A stretch of DNA of 29,504 nucleotides. Origin: CBCXVS01 sp965178525 (lineage in GTDB: Bacteria; Tectomicrobia; Entotheonellia; Entotheonellales; Entotheonellaceae). The stretch is taken from assembly GCA_965178525.1 (NCBI GenBank), contig CBCXVS010000058.1, positions 1 to 29,504 of the forward strand, written 5' to 3'. Below, in pieces: positions 8,793-16,163 of the stretch. Numbering within the stretch: position 1 is the stretch's first letter; every line of letters begins with the position of its first letter. Made by a program: the position numbers and the translations under genes. The notes beneath the pieces are model-generated. The model searched no databases. It was given only the letters and a program-made list of their open reading frames with translations, and was not told where the DNA came from.

Positions 8793-9664
8793 GCGAAACT
8801 GTAGAGGCGCAGCCGTGGTCGCCCGCCGTTCCCATTCAACTCGGTGGCGAGCGGCCGGCCTTCTTCTGTATTCCAGGGGCTGGCGCCCACGTCTTTCATC
8901 TGCGCGAAGTGGCGCCGTATTTGGGCGTCGACCAGCCGTTCTATGGGCTGCAACCGCCTGGTCTCGAGGGCGATATGGCTCCCCTGACACAGGTCGATGC
9001 GTTGGTAACCTTATTCGGGGAGGCCCTGCATCAGACCCAACCCGCAGGACCGTACATGTTGGACGGCCATTCCGCCGGGGGGCATATTGCCTTTGCTTTA
9101 GCCGTGGCCTTACAAGCGCAAGGTCATGACGTGCCGCTGCTGGTCATTCTAGATACGGCGACGGTCAAGGACATCAACGAACAGTCAAAAAAGTTGGGGC
9201 TCCAGCCGGCGCAGAACCTCAGCGATTACGTCAGCATTCTCAAAGAAAGACTAGGGGATCGGCTGCCCCTCTCGGCTTCGGATTTGGAGACGCTCAATGA
9301 GGATGAGGCGGCGGATTATGCGGCAGAGGCGTATAAAGAGGCGAATCTACTCCCTGCGGAGGCCGGAGGGGAAGCAATCAAACGCATGGACGGCGTGAAC
9401 AAAGCGACGACAGAAGCCCTGCAGGATTATGACCCCCAGGAGACGTACCATGGACAACTGCTTCTCTTGCAAGCCGAGCAGGGGGAGTTCGAGGACCGGG
9501 AGCAGATGATGGCAGGTTGGCAAGCGCTATGCGCCAAACCGGTGCAAGTTCATACCGTCCCAGGGAACCATCTGACCCTGCTGATGTCCCCCAACGTTGA
9601 GGTCATGGCCCGGCATTTGCGGGATGCAATCGATAGCGCGTTGTCCAATGCAGCAGATGCCTGA
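8573..9664 (+). CDS. ACP/PCP-thioesterase C-terminal segment of gene 1
   Basis: Carrier protein plus type I thioesterase that ends the gene 1 assembly line. The carrier motif is FFELGGHSLLATRL (phosphopantetheine Ser codon 8681-8683). The TE shows FFCIPGAGAHVF, the nucleophile motif GHSAGG (Ser codon 9071-9073), an Asp in VILDTA and a His in GNHLTLL, so a complete catalytic triad is plausible. The GTG at 8573 lies mid-linker: upstream in this frame LEPSYVAPG continues the usual KR-ACP linker. It is therefore best read as the tail of gene 1 cut off by a one-base loss at about 8530-8560. An independently translated ACP-TE is possible but less likely. It ends 15 bases before gene 2. Confidence 0.85.
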   Translation: MAPGTEAEHTIAEVWSDLLGIGQIGIHDDFFELGGHSLLATRLVSDLAVRFGKRIPLGTLFQAPTIHQLAPLLSETVEAQPWSPAVPIQLGGERPAFFCIPGAGAHVFHLREVAPYLGVDQPFYGLQPPGLEGDMAPLTQVDALVTLFGEALHQTQPAGPYMLDGHSAGGHIAFALAVALQAQGHDVPLLVILDTATVKDINEQSKKLGLQPAQNLSDYVSILKERLGDRLPLSASDLETLNEDEAADYAAEAYKEANLLPAEAGGEAIKRMDGVNKATTEALQDYDPQETYHGQLLLLQAEQGEFEDREQMMAGWQALCAKPVQVHTVPGNHLTLLMSPNVEVMARHLRDAIDSALSNAADA

Positions 9665-9679
9665 GAAGGAAGCCGAGTT

Positions 9680-10858
9680 ATGACCGAGCCATTAGCAAAC
9701 GCAGGGCAGCTTGCGCCCCACGAGGTGGATGCTTTGCTGACACAGCTTCCGCGTGACAAAGCACAGGGCGTTCACGCGACCTATCCCCTGTCGTATGGAC
9801 AACAGGCGCTCTGGTACACGCACCAACTCGCCCCCGACAGCACGGCGTACAACACGGCGTTTGCCACGCGCATTTGTTCGCCGGTCGATGTCCCCGCCCT
9901 GCACCGGACCTGGCAAGCTTTGCTGGATCGCCATGCGGCGTTACGCACCACATTTGCGCTCCGGGATGGAGAACCTGTGCAGGAGGTGCATGACTCGCAA
10001 GCGGTCGATTTTGCGCACCTTGATGCCACCGCTTGGCCGGACGCAGACACAACGCAGCACGTGGTCGAGTCTTACCGCGAACCGTTTGATTTAACACAGG
10101 GTCCGCTGTGTCGGGTACGCCTGTTCACGCAGGCTCCCGAATGCCATATTTTGCTATTTGTGGCGCATCACCTTGTCATCGATGCCTGGAGTCAATGGCG
10201 CTTGCTGGAGGACCTACAGATTCTCTATCCCGCCCTGCAAGCGGGCGTTGCGGCGGCGTTGCCGCCGCTGCCACCGCCCTATCACGACTACGTGCGGTGG
10301 CAGGCTGACATGCTTCAATGCAAAGGCGAGCGGCTCGGGGATTACTGGCACGCCCAGTTGGCCGGGGACCTCCCCAGCCTGCATCTACCCACGGATCGGC
10401 CGCGCCCGCCCGTGCAGACCTTTCAGGGCGCATCGGAAACCGTGCGCGTACTGGACGACCTCATACCGGGGCTGCGCCGCCTGGCTCTAGAGGCCAGGGC
10501 CACCGTGTACATGACGCTGCTGGCGGTGTTTCAGGTGTTATTGCATCGCTATTCCGGGCAGGACGACATTCTGGTGGGGTTGCCTGTTGCAGGTCGCACG
10601 CAGCCGGAATTTCGCCGCACCGTGGGCGACTTTGTCGACATGCTCGTGATACGGGCCGATGTGTCCGGCAATCCCTCGTTCACGACCTTTCTGCACCAAG
10701 TACGCCAGACGGTCTTCGGGGCGCTACGGCACCAAGACTACCCGTTTCGCTTGCTGCTTGAGCGGCTACAACCGCCCCGAGACCCCAGCTACTCGCCCCT
10801 TTTTCAGGCCGAGTTTGTCATGGATCGGCCGCCCCAAGAGTTGGCGCCGTTATTGTGA
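9680..10858 (+). CDS. NRPS condensation domain, first fragment of gene 2
   Basis: An N-terminal linker of about 33 residues leads into YPLSYGQQALW (C1) and RHAALRTTF (C2). The active-site motif reads HHLVIDA, with the usual HHxxxDG glycine replaced by Ala. LVGLPVAGR and FVDMLVIRAD (C5) and HQDYPF (C6/C7) follow. The YGQQALW entry and the non-Gly motif resemble C domains at hybrid or start positions, which is inference. The reading frame stops at TGA 10856-10858. The same frame continues as ADAERRVEWGG, a normal C-domain continuation, so the stop probably replaced a sense codon such as CGA. Confidence 0.8.
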   Translation: MTEPLANAGQLAPHEVDALLTQLPRDKAQGVHATYPLSYGQQALWYTHQLAPDSTAYNTAFATRICSPVDVPALHRTWQALLDRHAALRTTFALRDGEPVQEVHDSQAVDFAHLDATAWPDADTTQHVVESYREPFDLTQGPLCRVRLFTQAPECHILLFVAHHLVIDAWSQWRLLEDLQILYPALQAGVAAALPPLPPPYHDYVRWQADMLQCKGERLGDYWHAQLAGDLPSLHLPTDRPRPPVQTFQGASETVRVLDDLIPGLRRLALEARATVYMTLLAVFQVLLHRYSGQDDILVGLPVAGRTQPEFRRTVGDFVDMLVIRADVSGNPSFTTFLHQVRQTVFGALRHQDYPFRLLLERLQPPRDPSYSPLFQAEFVMDRPPQELAPLL

Positions 10859-11772
10859 GCCGATGCCGAGCGGCGGGTGGAATGGGGGGGCTGTCCCTGG
10901 CGCCGTTCGAGCTATCGCAACAAGAAGGCCAGTTTGATCTGAGCCTGTTAATAATCGAAAGCCGCGACACGCTGTTCGGTTTTCTTCGCTACAACACTGA
11001 TCTGTTCGATGCGGGCACGATACGGCGCATGGTGAGCCATTTTCACACGTTGCTCGAGGCTGCCGTCACCAACCCGGAGCAACCGGTAGACGCCTTACCC
11101 CTGCTGACTGCAGCCGAACGCCATCAGCTCTTGGTCACCTGGAACGATACCCAGACGGCGTATCCGGCCCAGGCGTGTTTCCACCACCGGTTTGAGGCGC
11201 AGGTTAAACGCACCCCGGAAGCCGTGGCCGTGATGTTCGGAGGGGAAATCGTGACCTATTCGGGGTTGAACCGGCGAGCGAATCAGTTGGCTCACTATCT
11301 CCAAGAACTGGGTATCGGACCAGAAGCAGTCGTGGGTGGGTGTCTGGAACGTTGCCCTGAGACCGTGCTGAGCTTGCTGGCGATTTTCAAGGCGGGAGGC
11401 GCGTATTTGCCTCTCGACCCGGCCTTGCCGCCCGAGCGCTTGCACGTCATGCTCACGAATGCGGACACCCAGGTGGTGCTGACCCAAACCGAGTCCGCGG
11501 CTCATCTACCGCCCGAGCCCGCCCAGATTGTCCACCTGGATACAGCGTGGGAACGCATAGCGCGCCAACCCGGGCGGAATCCGGTACCGCAGACGATTCC
11601 CAAAAATCTGGCGTACGTCATCTATACCTCGGGCTCAACCGGTATCCCAAAGGGGGCCATGGTGACGCAGCAGGGGATGGTGAATCATCTCTATGCCAAG
11701 GTAGACGATCTCCGCTTGAGCGCGGCAGAGCGCGGCAGACCGCGTCGCCGCCACGGCGCCTCTGAGCTTTGA
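10855..11772 (+). CDS. NRPS fragment: end of C domain and N-terminal part of A2
   Basis: Reads LSLAPFELSQQEGQFDLSL (C-domain end), the C-A linker LLVTWNDTQ, then A-domain motifs A1-A3 (KAGGAYLPLDP and YTSGSTGIPKG). The first residues, before GGLSLAP, are out of frame relative to the real protein: losing one G in the seven-G run 10884-10890 explains the switch. The fragment ends in nonsense after SAAERG because of the 10-bp duplication at 11719-11738. The GTG at 10855 overlapping the previous TGA is probably coincidence. Confidence 0.7.
   Translation: MSRCRAAGGMGGLSLAPFELSQQEGQFDLSLLIIESRDTLFGFLRYNTDLFDAGTIRRMVSHFHTLLEAAVTNPEQPVDALPLLTAAERHQLLVTWNDTQTAYPAQACFHHRFEAQVKRTPEAVAVMFGGEIVTYSGLNRRANQLAHYLQELGIGPEAVVGGCLERCPETVLSLLAIFKAGGAYLPLDPALPPERLHVMLTNADTQVVLTQTESAAHLPPEPAQIVHLDTAWERIARQPGRNPVPQTIPKNLAYVIYTSGSTGIPKGAMVTQQGMVNHLYAKVDDLRLSAAERGRPRRRHGASEL
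11719..11738 (+). repeat. 10-bp tandem duplication inside A2
   Basis: AGCGCGGCAG occurs twice in direct tandem. Removing one copy restores LRLSAADRVAATAPLSFDI, the expected A-domain sequence, and joins the two flanking frames. The duplication is the direct cause of this frameshift. Confidence 0.9.
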
Positions 11773-11788
11773 CATCTCCATCTGGCAA

Positions 11789-12727
11789 TTGCTCGCCGGG
11801 TTGTTGGTCGGGGGCGCCGTGCAGATTGTCGATGCGGATACCGTCCGCACACCGGCGCGCCTGCTGCAGCAGGTGGAGGCGCACGCCATCTCCATCCTCG
11901 AGGTGGTGCCGTCGTGGTTTCGCGTCATGCTGGATGAACTCGATACACGCGGCGCAGAGCGGCCGGAATTGTCGGCATTACGCTGGCTGTTGTTGACGGG
12001 TGAAGCCCTGCCGCCACATCTGTGTCAAGAGTGGTTCGCGCAGTATCCAGCCATTCCGCTACTGAATGCCTATGGCCCAACCGAATGCTCCGACGATGTG
12101 ACCCATTACCCTATGTCCGAACCCCTGCCATCGGATGCGCCCATCACGCCCATTGGCCGGGCGGTGGCGAATACGCAGTTATACATCCTGGATGCGCAGT
12201 TGCAGCCCACACCGATCGGGGTTCCTGGCGCGCTGTATGTGGGTGGGGTGGAGGTCGGCCGCGGCTATCTCCACGATGCGCCGCAGACGGCTGCGGCTTT
12301 TATACCGGATCCGTTCGGACCGGAGCCTGGCGCGTGTCTGTACCATACGGGCGACTTGGTGCGATATCTCCCAGACGGCAACATCGCGTTTTTGGGCCGC
12401 CTCGATTTTCAAGTCAAGATACGCGGCTTCCGTATCGAGTTAGGTGAAATCGAAACCCTGCTGACGCGCCATCCCGGTGTGCGTGAGAGCTTAGTGATTG
12501 CCCACGAGACTGCCAATGGACAGCCCGCTGCTCGCCTACGTCGTGCCGATGGACGCGTCTTCTGTGAGTCCCACGGCATGGCGCCAGCACCTGAGTCAGA
12601 AGCTGCCCGACTACATGGTGCCCTCGGCCTTTGTGCTGCTCGACGCGTTCCCGCTCAGCCCCAACGGCAAAGTGGACCGGCACGCCTTACCGAGACCGGA
12701 GCCCGCTGGCTTCGAGAGCAGCTATAA
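11789..12727 (+). CDS. NRPS fragment: central part of adenylation domain A2
   Basis: Carries NAYGPTECSDD, GRAVANTQLYILD, YHTGDLVRYLPDG and RGFRIELGEIETL, i.e. A5-A8. The true reading begins slightly upstream with SFDISIW (Asp codon 11771). Specificity positions read D-I-W-E-L-T-A-D-D by GrsA anchoring. Two adjacent Asp and a Glu suggest a polar or basic substrate, but I do not recognise the code. After about 12530 the frame is wrong: the last 65 or so residues are shadow, and the C-terminal lobe continues in another frame. Confidence 0.7.
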   Translation: MLAGLLVGGAVQIVDADTVRTPARLLQQVEAHAISILEVVPSWFRVMLDELDTRGAERPELSALRWLLLTGEALPPHLCQEWFAQYPAIPLLNAYGPTECSDDVTHYPMSEPLPSDAPITPIGRAVANTQLYILDAQLQPTPIGVPGALYVGGVEVGRGYLHDAPQTAAAFIPDPFGPEPGACLYHTGDLVRYLPDGNIAFLGRLDFQVKIRGFRIELGEIETLLTRHPGVRESLVIAHETANGQPAARLRRADGRVFCESHGMAPAPESEAARLHGALGLCAARRVPAQPQRQSGPARLTETGARWLREQL

Positions 12728-12806
12728 GCTGCCGCAAACGCCCATCGAAGACGTGCTGGCGGATTTGGTCGGAGGTGTTGCACCTGGATCGCGTCGGCCG
12801 CTCTGA
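12498..12806 (+). CDS. NRPS fragment: C-terminal lobe of A2
   Basis: Between about 12530 and 12760 this frame carries PLLAYVVPMD, LPDYMVPSAFVLLDAFPL and SPNGKVDRHALPRPE, the A9/A10 region with the catalytic Lys intact. It then starts the carrier domain (TPIEDVLAD) before shifting into the next frame near 12760. It is a piece of gene 2, not an independent gene. Confidence 0.65.
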   Translation: MPTRLPMDSPLLAYVVPMDASSVSPTAWRQHLSQKLPDYMVPSAFVLLDAFPLSPNGKVDRHALPRPEPAGFESSYKLPQTPIEDVLADLVGGVAPGSRRPL

Positions 12807-14109
12807 CAATTTCTTTGACTTGGGTGGGCATTCCCTGTTGGCGACGCAGGTCATCTCGCGTGTGCGCGGCGCTTTCCAGGTCGAGATGTCCCTCCGCACG
12901 ATGTTTGAGCACCCCACGGTCGCCACGTTAGGGGGCGTCGTGGAGACTGTGCAACAGGGAGACAATGCCCGGCTGGCGCCGCCCCCCATTCGGCCGGTGG
13001 CCCGAGATGATAGCCTGCCGCTGTCCTTTGTGCAGCGACGGCTGTGGTTTTTGGATCAATTCGAAGGTCCCAGCGCGACTTACAACATTCCTATGGCGTT
13101 CCGCCTGACCGGGGTTCTGCAGCCAGCGGCGCTGCAACAGGCCATGAATGCACTGGTGCAGCGTCATGAGGTCTTACGCACCGTCTTCCTGGCTCTCGAC
13201 GGGCAACCGGTACAACACATTCGCCCCGATTTCAACCTACCGCTTGCGGTAGTCGACCTCTGCCACCTGGACGCACCAGAACAGACCGCGGCGCTGGATG
13301 ATAGGCTGGTGCGGGAAGCCGGACAACCGTTCGACTTAGCGCTGGGGCCGTTGCTGCGTGTTACCCTGCACAAGCTGCGTGATACCGACCACGTCTTGCA
13401 GTTCACGATCCACCACATCATTGCGGATCTCTGGTCGATGGGAATATTCTTGCAGGAGTTGGGCGCCTCGTACCAGGCTGCGATCAGGGGGGAGCCGGTC
13501 CCCTTGGCGGCGTTACCCCTGCAATATGCCGACTTCGCCACGTGGCAGCGAGACTGGCTGACGGGCGACGTGCTGGCCGGGCAATTGGCCTACTGGCAGC
13601 AACACTTGGCCCATGCGCCGACCCGGCTGGAATTGCCCACGGACCATCCCCGGCCGTTGGCGCAAACCTTCAACGGCCAGATGGAATGGTTCGAGCTCGC
13701 GCCTCATCTGACCGAACAACTGCGCCGCCTGAGCCGTGAGTCCGGCACGAGCCTGTTTATGACCCTCTATAGTGCCTTTGCGCTGTTGCTGTCGCGTTAC
13801 AGCGGACAAGAGGACCTCGTCATCGGCACGCCCATCGCCTACCGTCATTATCAGGAAGTGGAGCCGCTGATCGGCTTTTTTTTGAACACCTTGGCCTTGC
13901 GAACCGACCTGTCGGGCAATCCCGGATTTGCCGATGTGCTGCAGCAGGTGCGCCAGGTGACGCTGGAAGCCTACGCGCACCAGGATATTCCGTTTGAACA
14001 GTTGGTGGATGAGCTGGCGGTCGAACGCCATTTGAACCATTCGCCCCTGTTTCAAGTGATGTTTGTCTGGCAGGATTGGAGGCGGTGCAGGCGGAACCCT
14101 TGGAGCTGA
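12631..14109 (+). CDS. NRPS fragment: PCP2 and condensation domain C3
   Basis: True from about 12760, where IWSEVLHLDRVG joins the carrier. The PCP motif is FFDLGGHSLLATQV. The C domain shows LPLSFVQRRLWFLDQ, RHEVLRTVF, active site HHIIADL (Gly of HHxxxDG replaced by Leu), YADFATWQR, IGFFLNTLALRTDL and HQDIPFEQLV. The frame is left at about 14075. A stretch in another frame (LEAVQAEPLELSTGP) follows, and this frame resumes near 14140 with AKFDLTLFLGE, so the TGA at 14107 is an out-of-frame stop rather than a point mutation. The first 40 or so residues are shadow of A2. Confidence 0.75.
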   Translation: MCCSTRSRSAPTAKWTGTPYRDRSPLASRAAISCRKRPSKTCWRIWSEVLHLDRVGRSDNFFDLGGHSLLATQVISRVRGAFQVEMSLRTMFEHPTVATLGGVVETVQQGDNARLAPPPIRPVARDDSLPLSFVQRRLWFLDQFEGPSATYNIPMAFRLTGVLQPAALQQAMNALVQRHEVLRTVFLALDGQPVQHIRPDFNLPLAVVDLCHLDAPEQTAALDDRLVREAGQPFDLALGPLLRVTLHKLRDTDHVLQFTIHHIIADLWSMGIFLQELGASYQAAIRGEPVPLAALPLQYADFATWQRDWLTGDVLAGQLAYWQQHLAHAPTRLELPTDHPRPLAQTFNGQMEWFELAPHLTEQLRRLSRESGTSLFMTLYSAFALLLSRYSGQEDLVIGTPIAYRHYQEVEPLIGFFLNTLALRTDLSGNPGFADVLQQVRQVTLEAYAHQDIPFEQLVDELAVERHLNHSPLFQVMFVWQDWRRCRRNPWS

Positions 14110-14196
14110 GCACCGGGCCGGCGGCCACCGCTGGCGACGGCCAAGTTCGATCTGACGCTCTTCCTGGGTGAGGCGGAGCCGGAGGCGAATGTCGGC

Positions 14197-15021
14197 TTGC
14201 GGGGACTCGTCGAATGCAATACCGATCTGTTCGAATCGGCGACGATTGACCGCTTCATCGGCCATTTTCAGCATTTACTGACTGGGATTGTGACCGATCC
14301 GGCGCAGCCGGTGCAGCAGGCGCCGCTGCTGACGAAAGCGGAACGGCAGCAACTGTTGGTCGAATGGAACGCCACGCAAACCCGCCATCCATCCGAAACC
14401 TGTGTGCATCAGATGTTTGAAGCACAAGTTGAACGGACGCCGGACGCGGTCGCGGTCATCTGTGGATCGGTACAGGTAACCTATCGTGCATTGAACCGGC
14501 GGGCCAATCAACTGGCGCATCATTTGCGGGCCTTAGGCGTGGGGCTGGACGTGCTGGTGGGCTTATGCGTCGACCGCTCCCTGGAGATGGTGGTGGGGCT
14601 CCTCGCCATCCTCAAAGCGGGAGGCGCGTACGTTCCCCTCGATCCCGCCTATCCGCAAGAACGCTTGACGTTTATGCTGGCCGATGCGCATGTGAGCGTG
14701 CTGTTGACGCAATCATCTCTTGGCGCCCGGCTGCAGCCGCCAGCCGGCACGCCGACGCTTGATCTCGACGGCATAGCGGATCGTCTGAGGACCGAAAGCG
14801 ATGACAATCCCGGCAGTGGGGTGGGCTCAGAGAACCTGCTCTACGTGATCTACACGTCGGGCTCAACGGGCAGACCCAAGGGCATGGCCATGCGCCACCA
14901 ATCCCTGACCAACCTGGTGGGGTGGCAACTGGACCAGACCGGCGTATCGCCTCAAGCCCGAACGTTGCAATTTACCCCGATCAGCTTTGACGTCTCGTGC
15001 CAGGAAATGTTTACCACATAG
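14197..15021 (+). CDS. NRPS fragment: C3 end and N-terminal part of A3 (Pro-type)
   Basis: Covers the end of C3 (CNTDLFESATIDRFIGHFQH), the C-A linker LLVEWNATQ, KAGGAYVPLDPAYP, YTSGSTGRPKG and FDVSCQEMF (Asp codon 14989). It stops at TAG 15019-15021, in the position where homologous A domains usually have Trp before CAGG (TGG to TAG). The next fragment continues in the same frame. TTG 14197 is only a formal start; protein sequence continues upstream in frame. Confidence 0.75.
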   Translation: MRGLVECNTDLFESATIDRFIGHFQHLLTGIVTDPAQPVQQAPLLTKAERQQLLVEWNATQTRHPSETCVHQMFEAQVERTPDAVAVICGSVQVTYRALNRRANQLAHHLRALGVGLDVLVGLCVDRSLEMVVGLLAILKAGGAYVPLDPAYPQERLTFMLADAHVSVLLTQSSLGARLQPPAGTPTLDLDGIADRLRTESDDNPGSGVGSENLLYVIYTSGSTGRPKGMAMRHQSLTNLVGWQLDQTGVSPQARTLQFTPISFDVSCQEMFTT

Positions 15022-15036
15022 TGTGCCGGTGGCGCC

Positions 15037-15606
15037 TTGGTCTTCGTCACGGAGGAGACGCGTCTGGATGGAGACGCCCTGCTCGCCTTTCTCAAGGCGC
15101 AAGAGATCGAACGGCTCTTTGCGCCCTTTGCCGCCCTGCAAAATGTCGCCGAGAGCGCCAGGCATCAGGCGCCACCGGTAGCTCTACGTGACGTCATCAC
15201 GGCGGGTGAGCCGTTGCAAGTGACGCCAGCCATCGCGCAGTGGTTTAGCCAGGTGGATTGTACTTTGCACAATCAATATGGCCCGACCGAAAGTCACGTG
15301 GTCACCGCTTATACCTTGACCGGCGCGGCCCATGCCTGGCCAGCCTGGCCGCCGATTGGCCGGCCGGTCGCCAATTCGCAGGTCTATATTTTGGATCCGG
15401 CGCAACAACCGGTGCCGCTTGGGGTCGTTGGGGAGTTATATCTGGGCGGCGATGGTCTGGCCCAAGGCTATCTGCATCGTCCGGCGTTGACCGCAGAACG
15501 ATTTATCCCCAACCCGTTTGGGGCGGGCCGGCTGTACAAAACGGGCGACCTGGCCCGATACTTGCCAGATGGCAACATCGCCTTCTTCGGCCGTGCCGAT
15601 GACTAG
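15037..15606 (+). CDS. NRPS fragment: central part of A3
   Basis: Same frame as the previous fragment after the TAG. It carries VITAGEPLQV, NQYGPTESHVV, GRPVANSQVYILD, YKTGDLARYLPDG and GRADD. Combined with the previous fragment, the specificity positions read D-V-Q-L-I-A-Q-V-V, one residue from the well-known Pro code D-V-Q-L-I-A-H-V-V. Proline is therefore the best prediction. It ends at TAG 15604-15606 exactly where Q precedes VKIRGFRIELG in A domains (CAG to TAG). Confidence 0.75.
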   Translation: MVFVTEETRLDGDALLAFLKAQEIERLFAPFAALQNVAESARHQAPPVALRDVITAGEPLQVTPAIAQWFSQVDCTLHNQYGPTESHVVTAYTLTGAAHAWPAWPPIGRPVANSQVYILDPAQQPVPLGVVGELYLGGDGLAQGYLHRPALTAERFIPNPFGAGRLYKTGDLARYLPDGNIAFFGRADD

Positions 15607-15978
15607 GTGAAGATCCGTGGCTTCCGCATCGAGTTGGGCGAGATCGAAGCGGTGCTCAGCCAACATCCCGCCGTGCATGAGGCGGTCGTCGTGGCCCGTG
15701 AGGGTGTAGGGGAGCCGAAGCAGTTGGTGGCGTATGTGGTATCGGGTGACGAGGCGCCATCCCTCATCCCTGGCCTCCGCACCCATCTGCAGCAGACGCT
15801 GCCCGATTACATGGTCCCGTCCGCCTTCGTCCTGCTGCCCACGTTGCCGTTGACGCCCAGCGGCAAAGTCGACCGCCGCTCCCTGCCAGCCCCGGAGCGC
15901 ACCGGCCTGGAAGCTCATGATGCGGCGCCCGCACGCCGATCGAAGCGATCCTGGCCGCTATCTGGGCTGAGGTATTAG
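15607..15978 (+). CDS. NRPS fragment: C-terminal lobe of A3
   Basis: Carries KIRGFRIELGEIEAVL, LPDYMVPSAFVLLPTLPL and TPSGKVDRRSLPAPE with the A10 Lys intact. The last 15 or so residues are out of frame. One base lost in a C-run at about 15927-15931 moves the following carrier (RTPIEAILAAIWAEVLGL) into the frame used by the next fragment. Confidence 0.7.
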   Translation: MKIRGFRIELGEIEAVLSQHPAVHEAVVVAREGVGEPKQLVAYVVSGDEAPSLIPGLRTHLQQTLPDYMVPSAFVLLPTLPLTPSGKVDRRSLPAPERTGLEAHDAAPARRSKRSWPLSGLRY

Positions 15979-16163
15979 GTCTCGCCCGGGTCGGCCGCCA
16001 CGATAACTTTTTCGACTTGGGGGGGCATTCTTTGTTGGCAACGCAGGTGATTTCCCGCACGCGGGACGCCTTCCAGGTGGCGTTGCCGGTGCGGACCATA
16101 TTTGAATCCGCCACCATTGCCGAGTTGGCCCTGGCCATTGAGCCGGCCCGCTAGGCGGCCTGC

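Noticed and set aside
8573..9664. ACP-TE as a separate stand-alone gene
   Set aside because: The same frame upstream of the GTG already encodes the linker, no ribosome site is apparent, and the carrier is needed to complete the KS-AT-KR module.
10855..10858. GTGA overlap as a deliberate split of the NRPS into coupled subunits
   Set aside because: The frame beyond the TGA still reads as normal C-domain protein up to the G-run, so a point stop plus a homopolymer loss explains the region better.
15019..16154. Three in-frame TAG codons as evidence of recoded amber codons
   Set aside because: The expected residues differ (Trp, Gln, Gln), TAG is used as a normal terminal stop elsewhere in the window (for example 19517 and the response regulator), and frameshifts accompany the stops.
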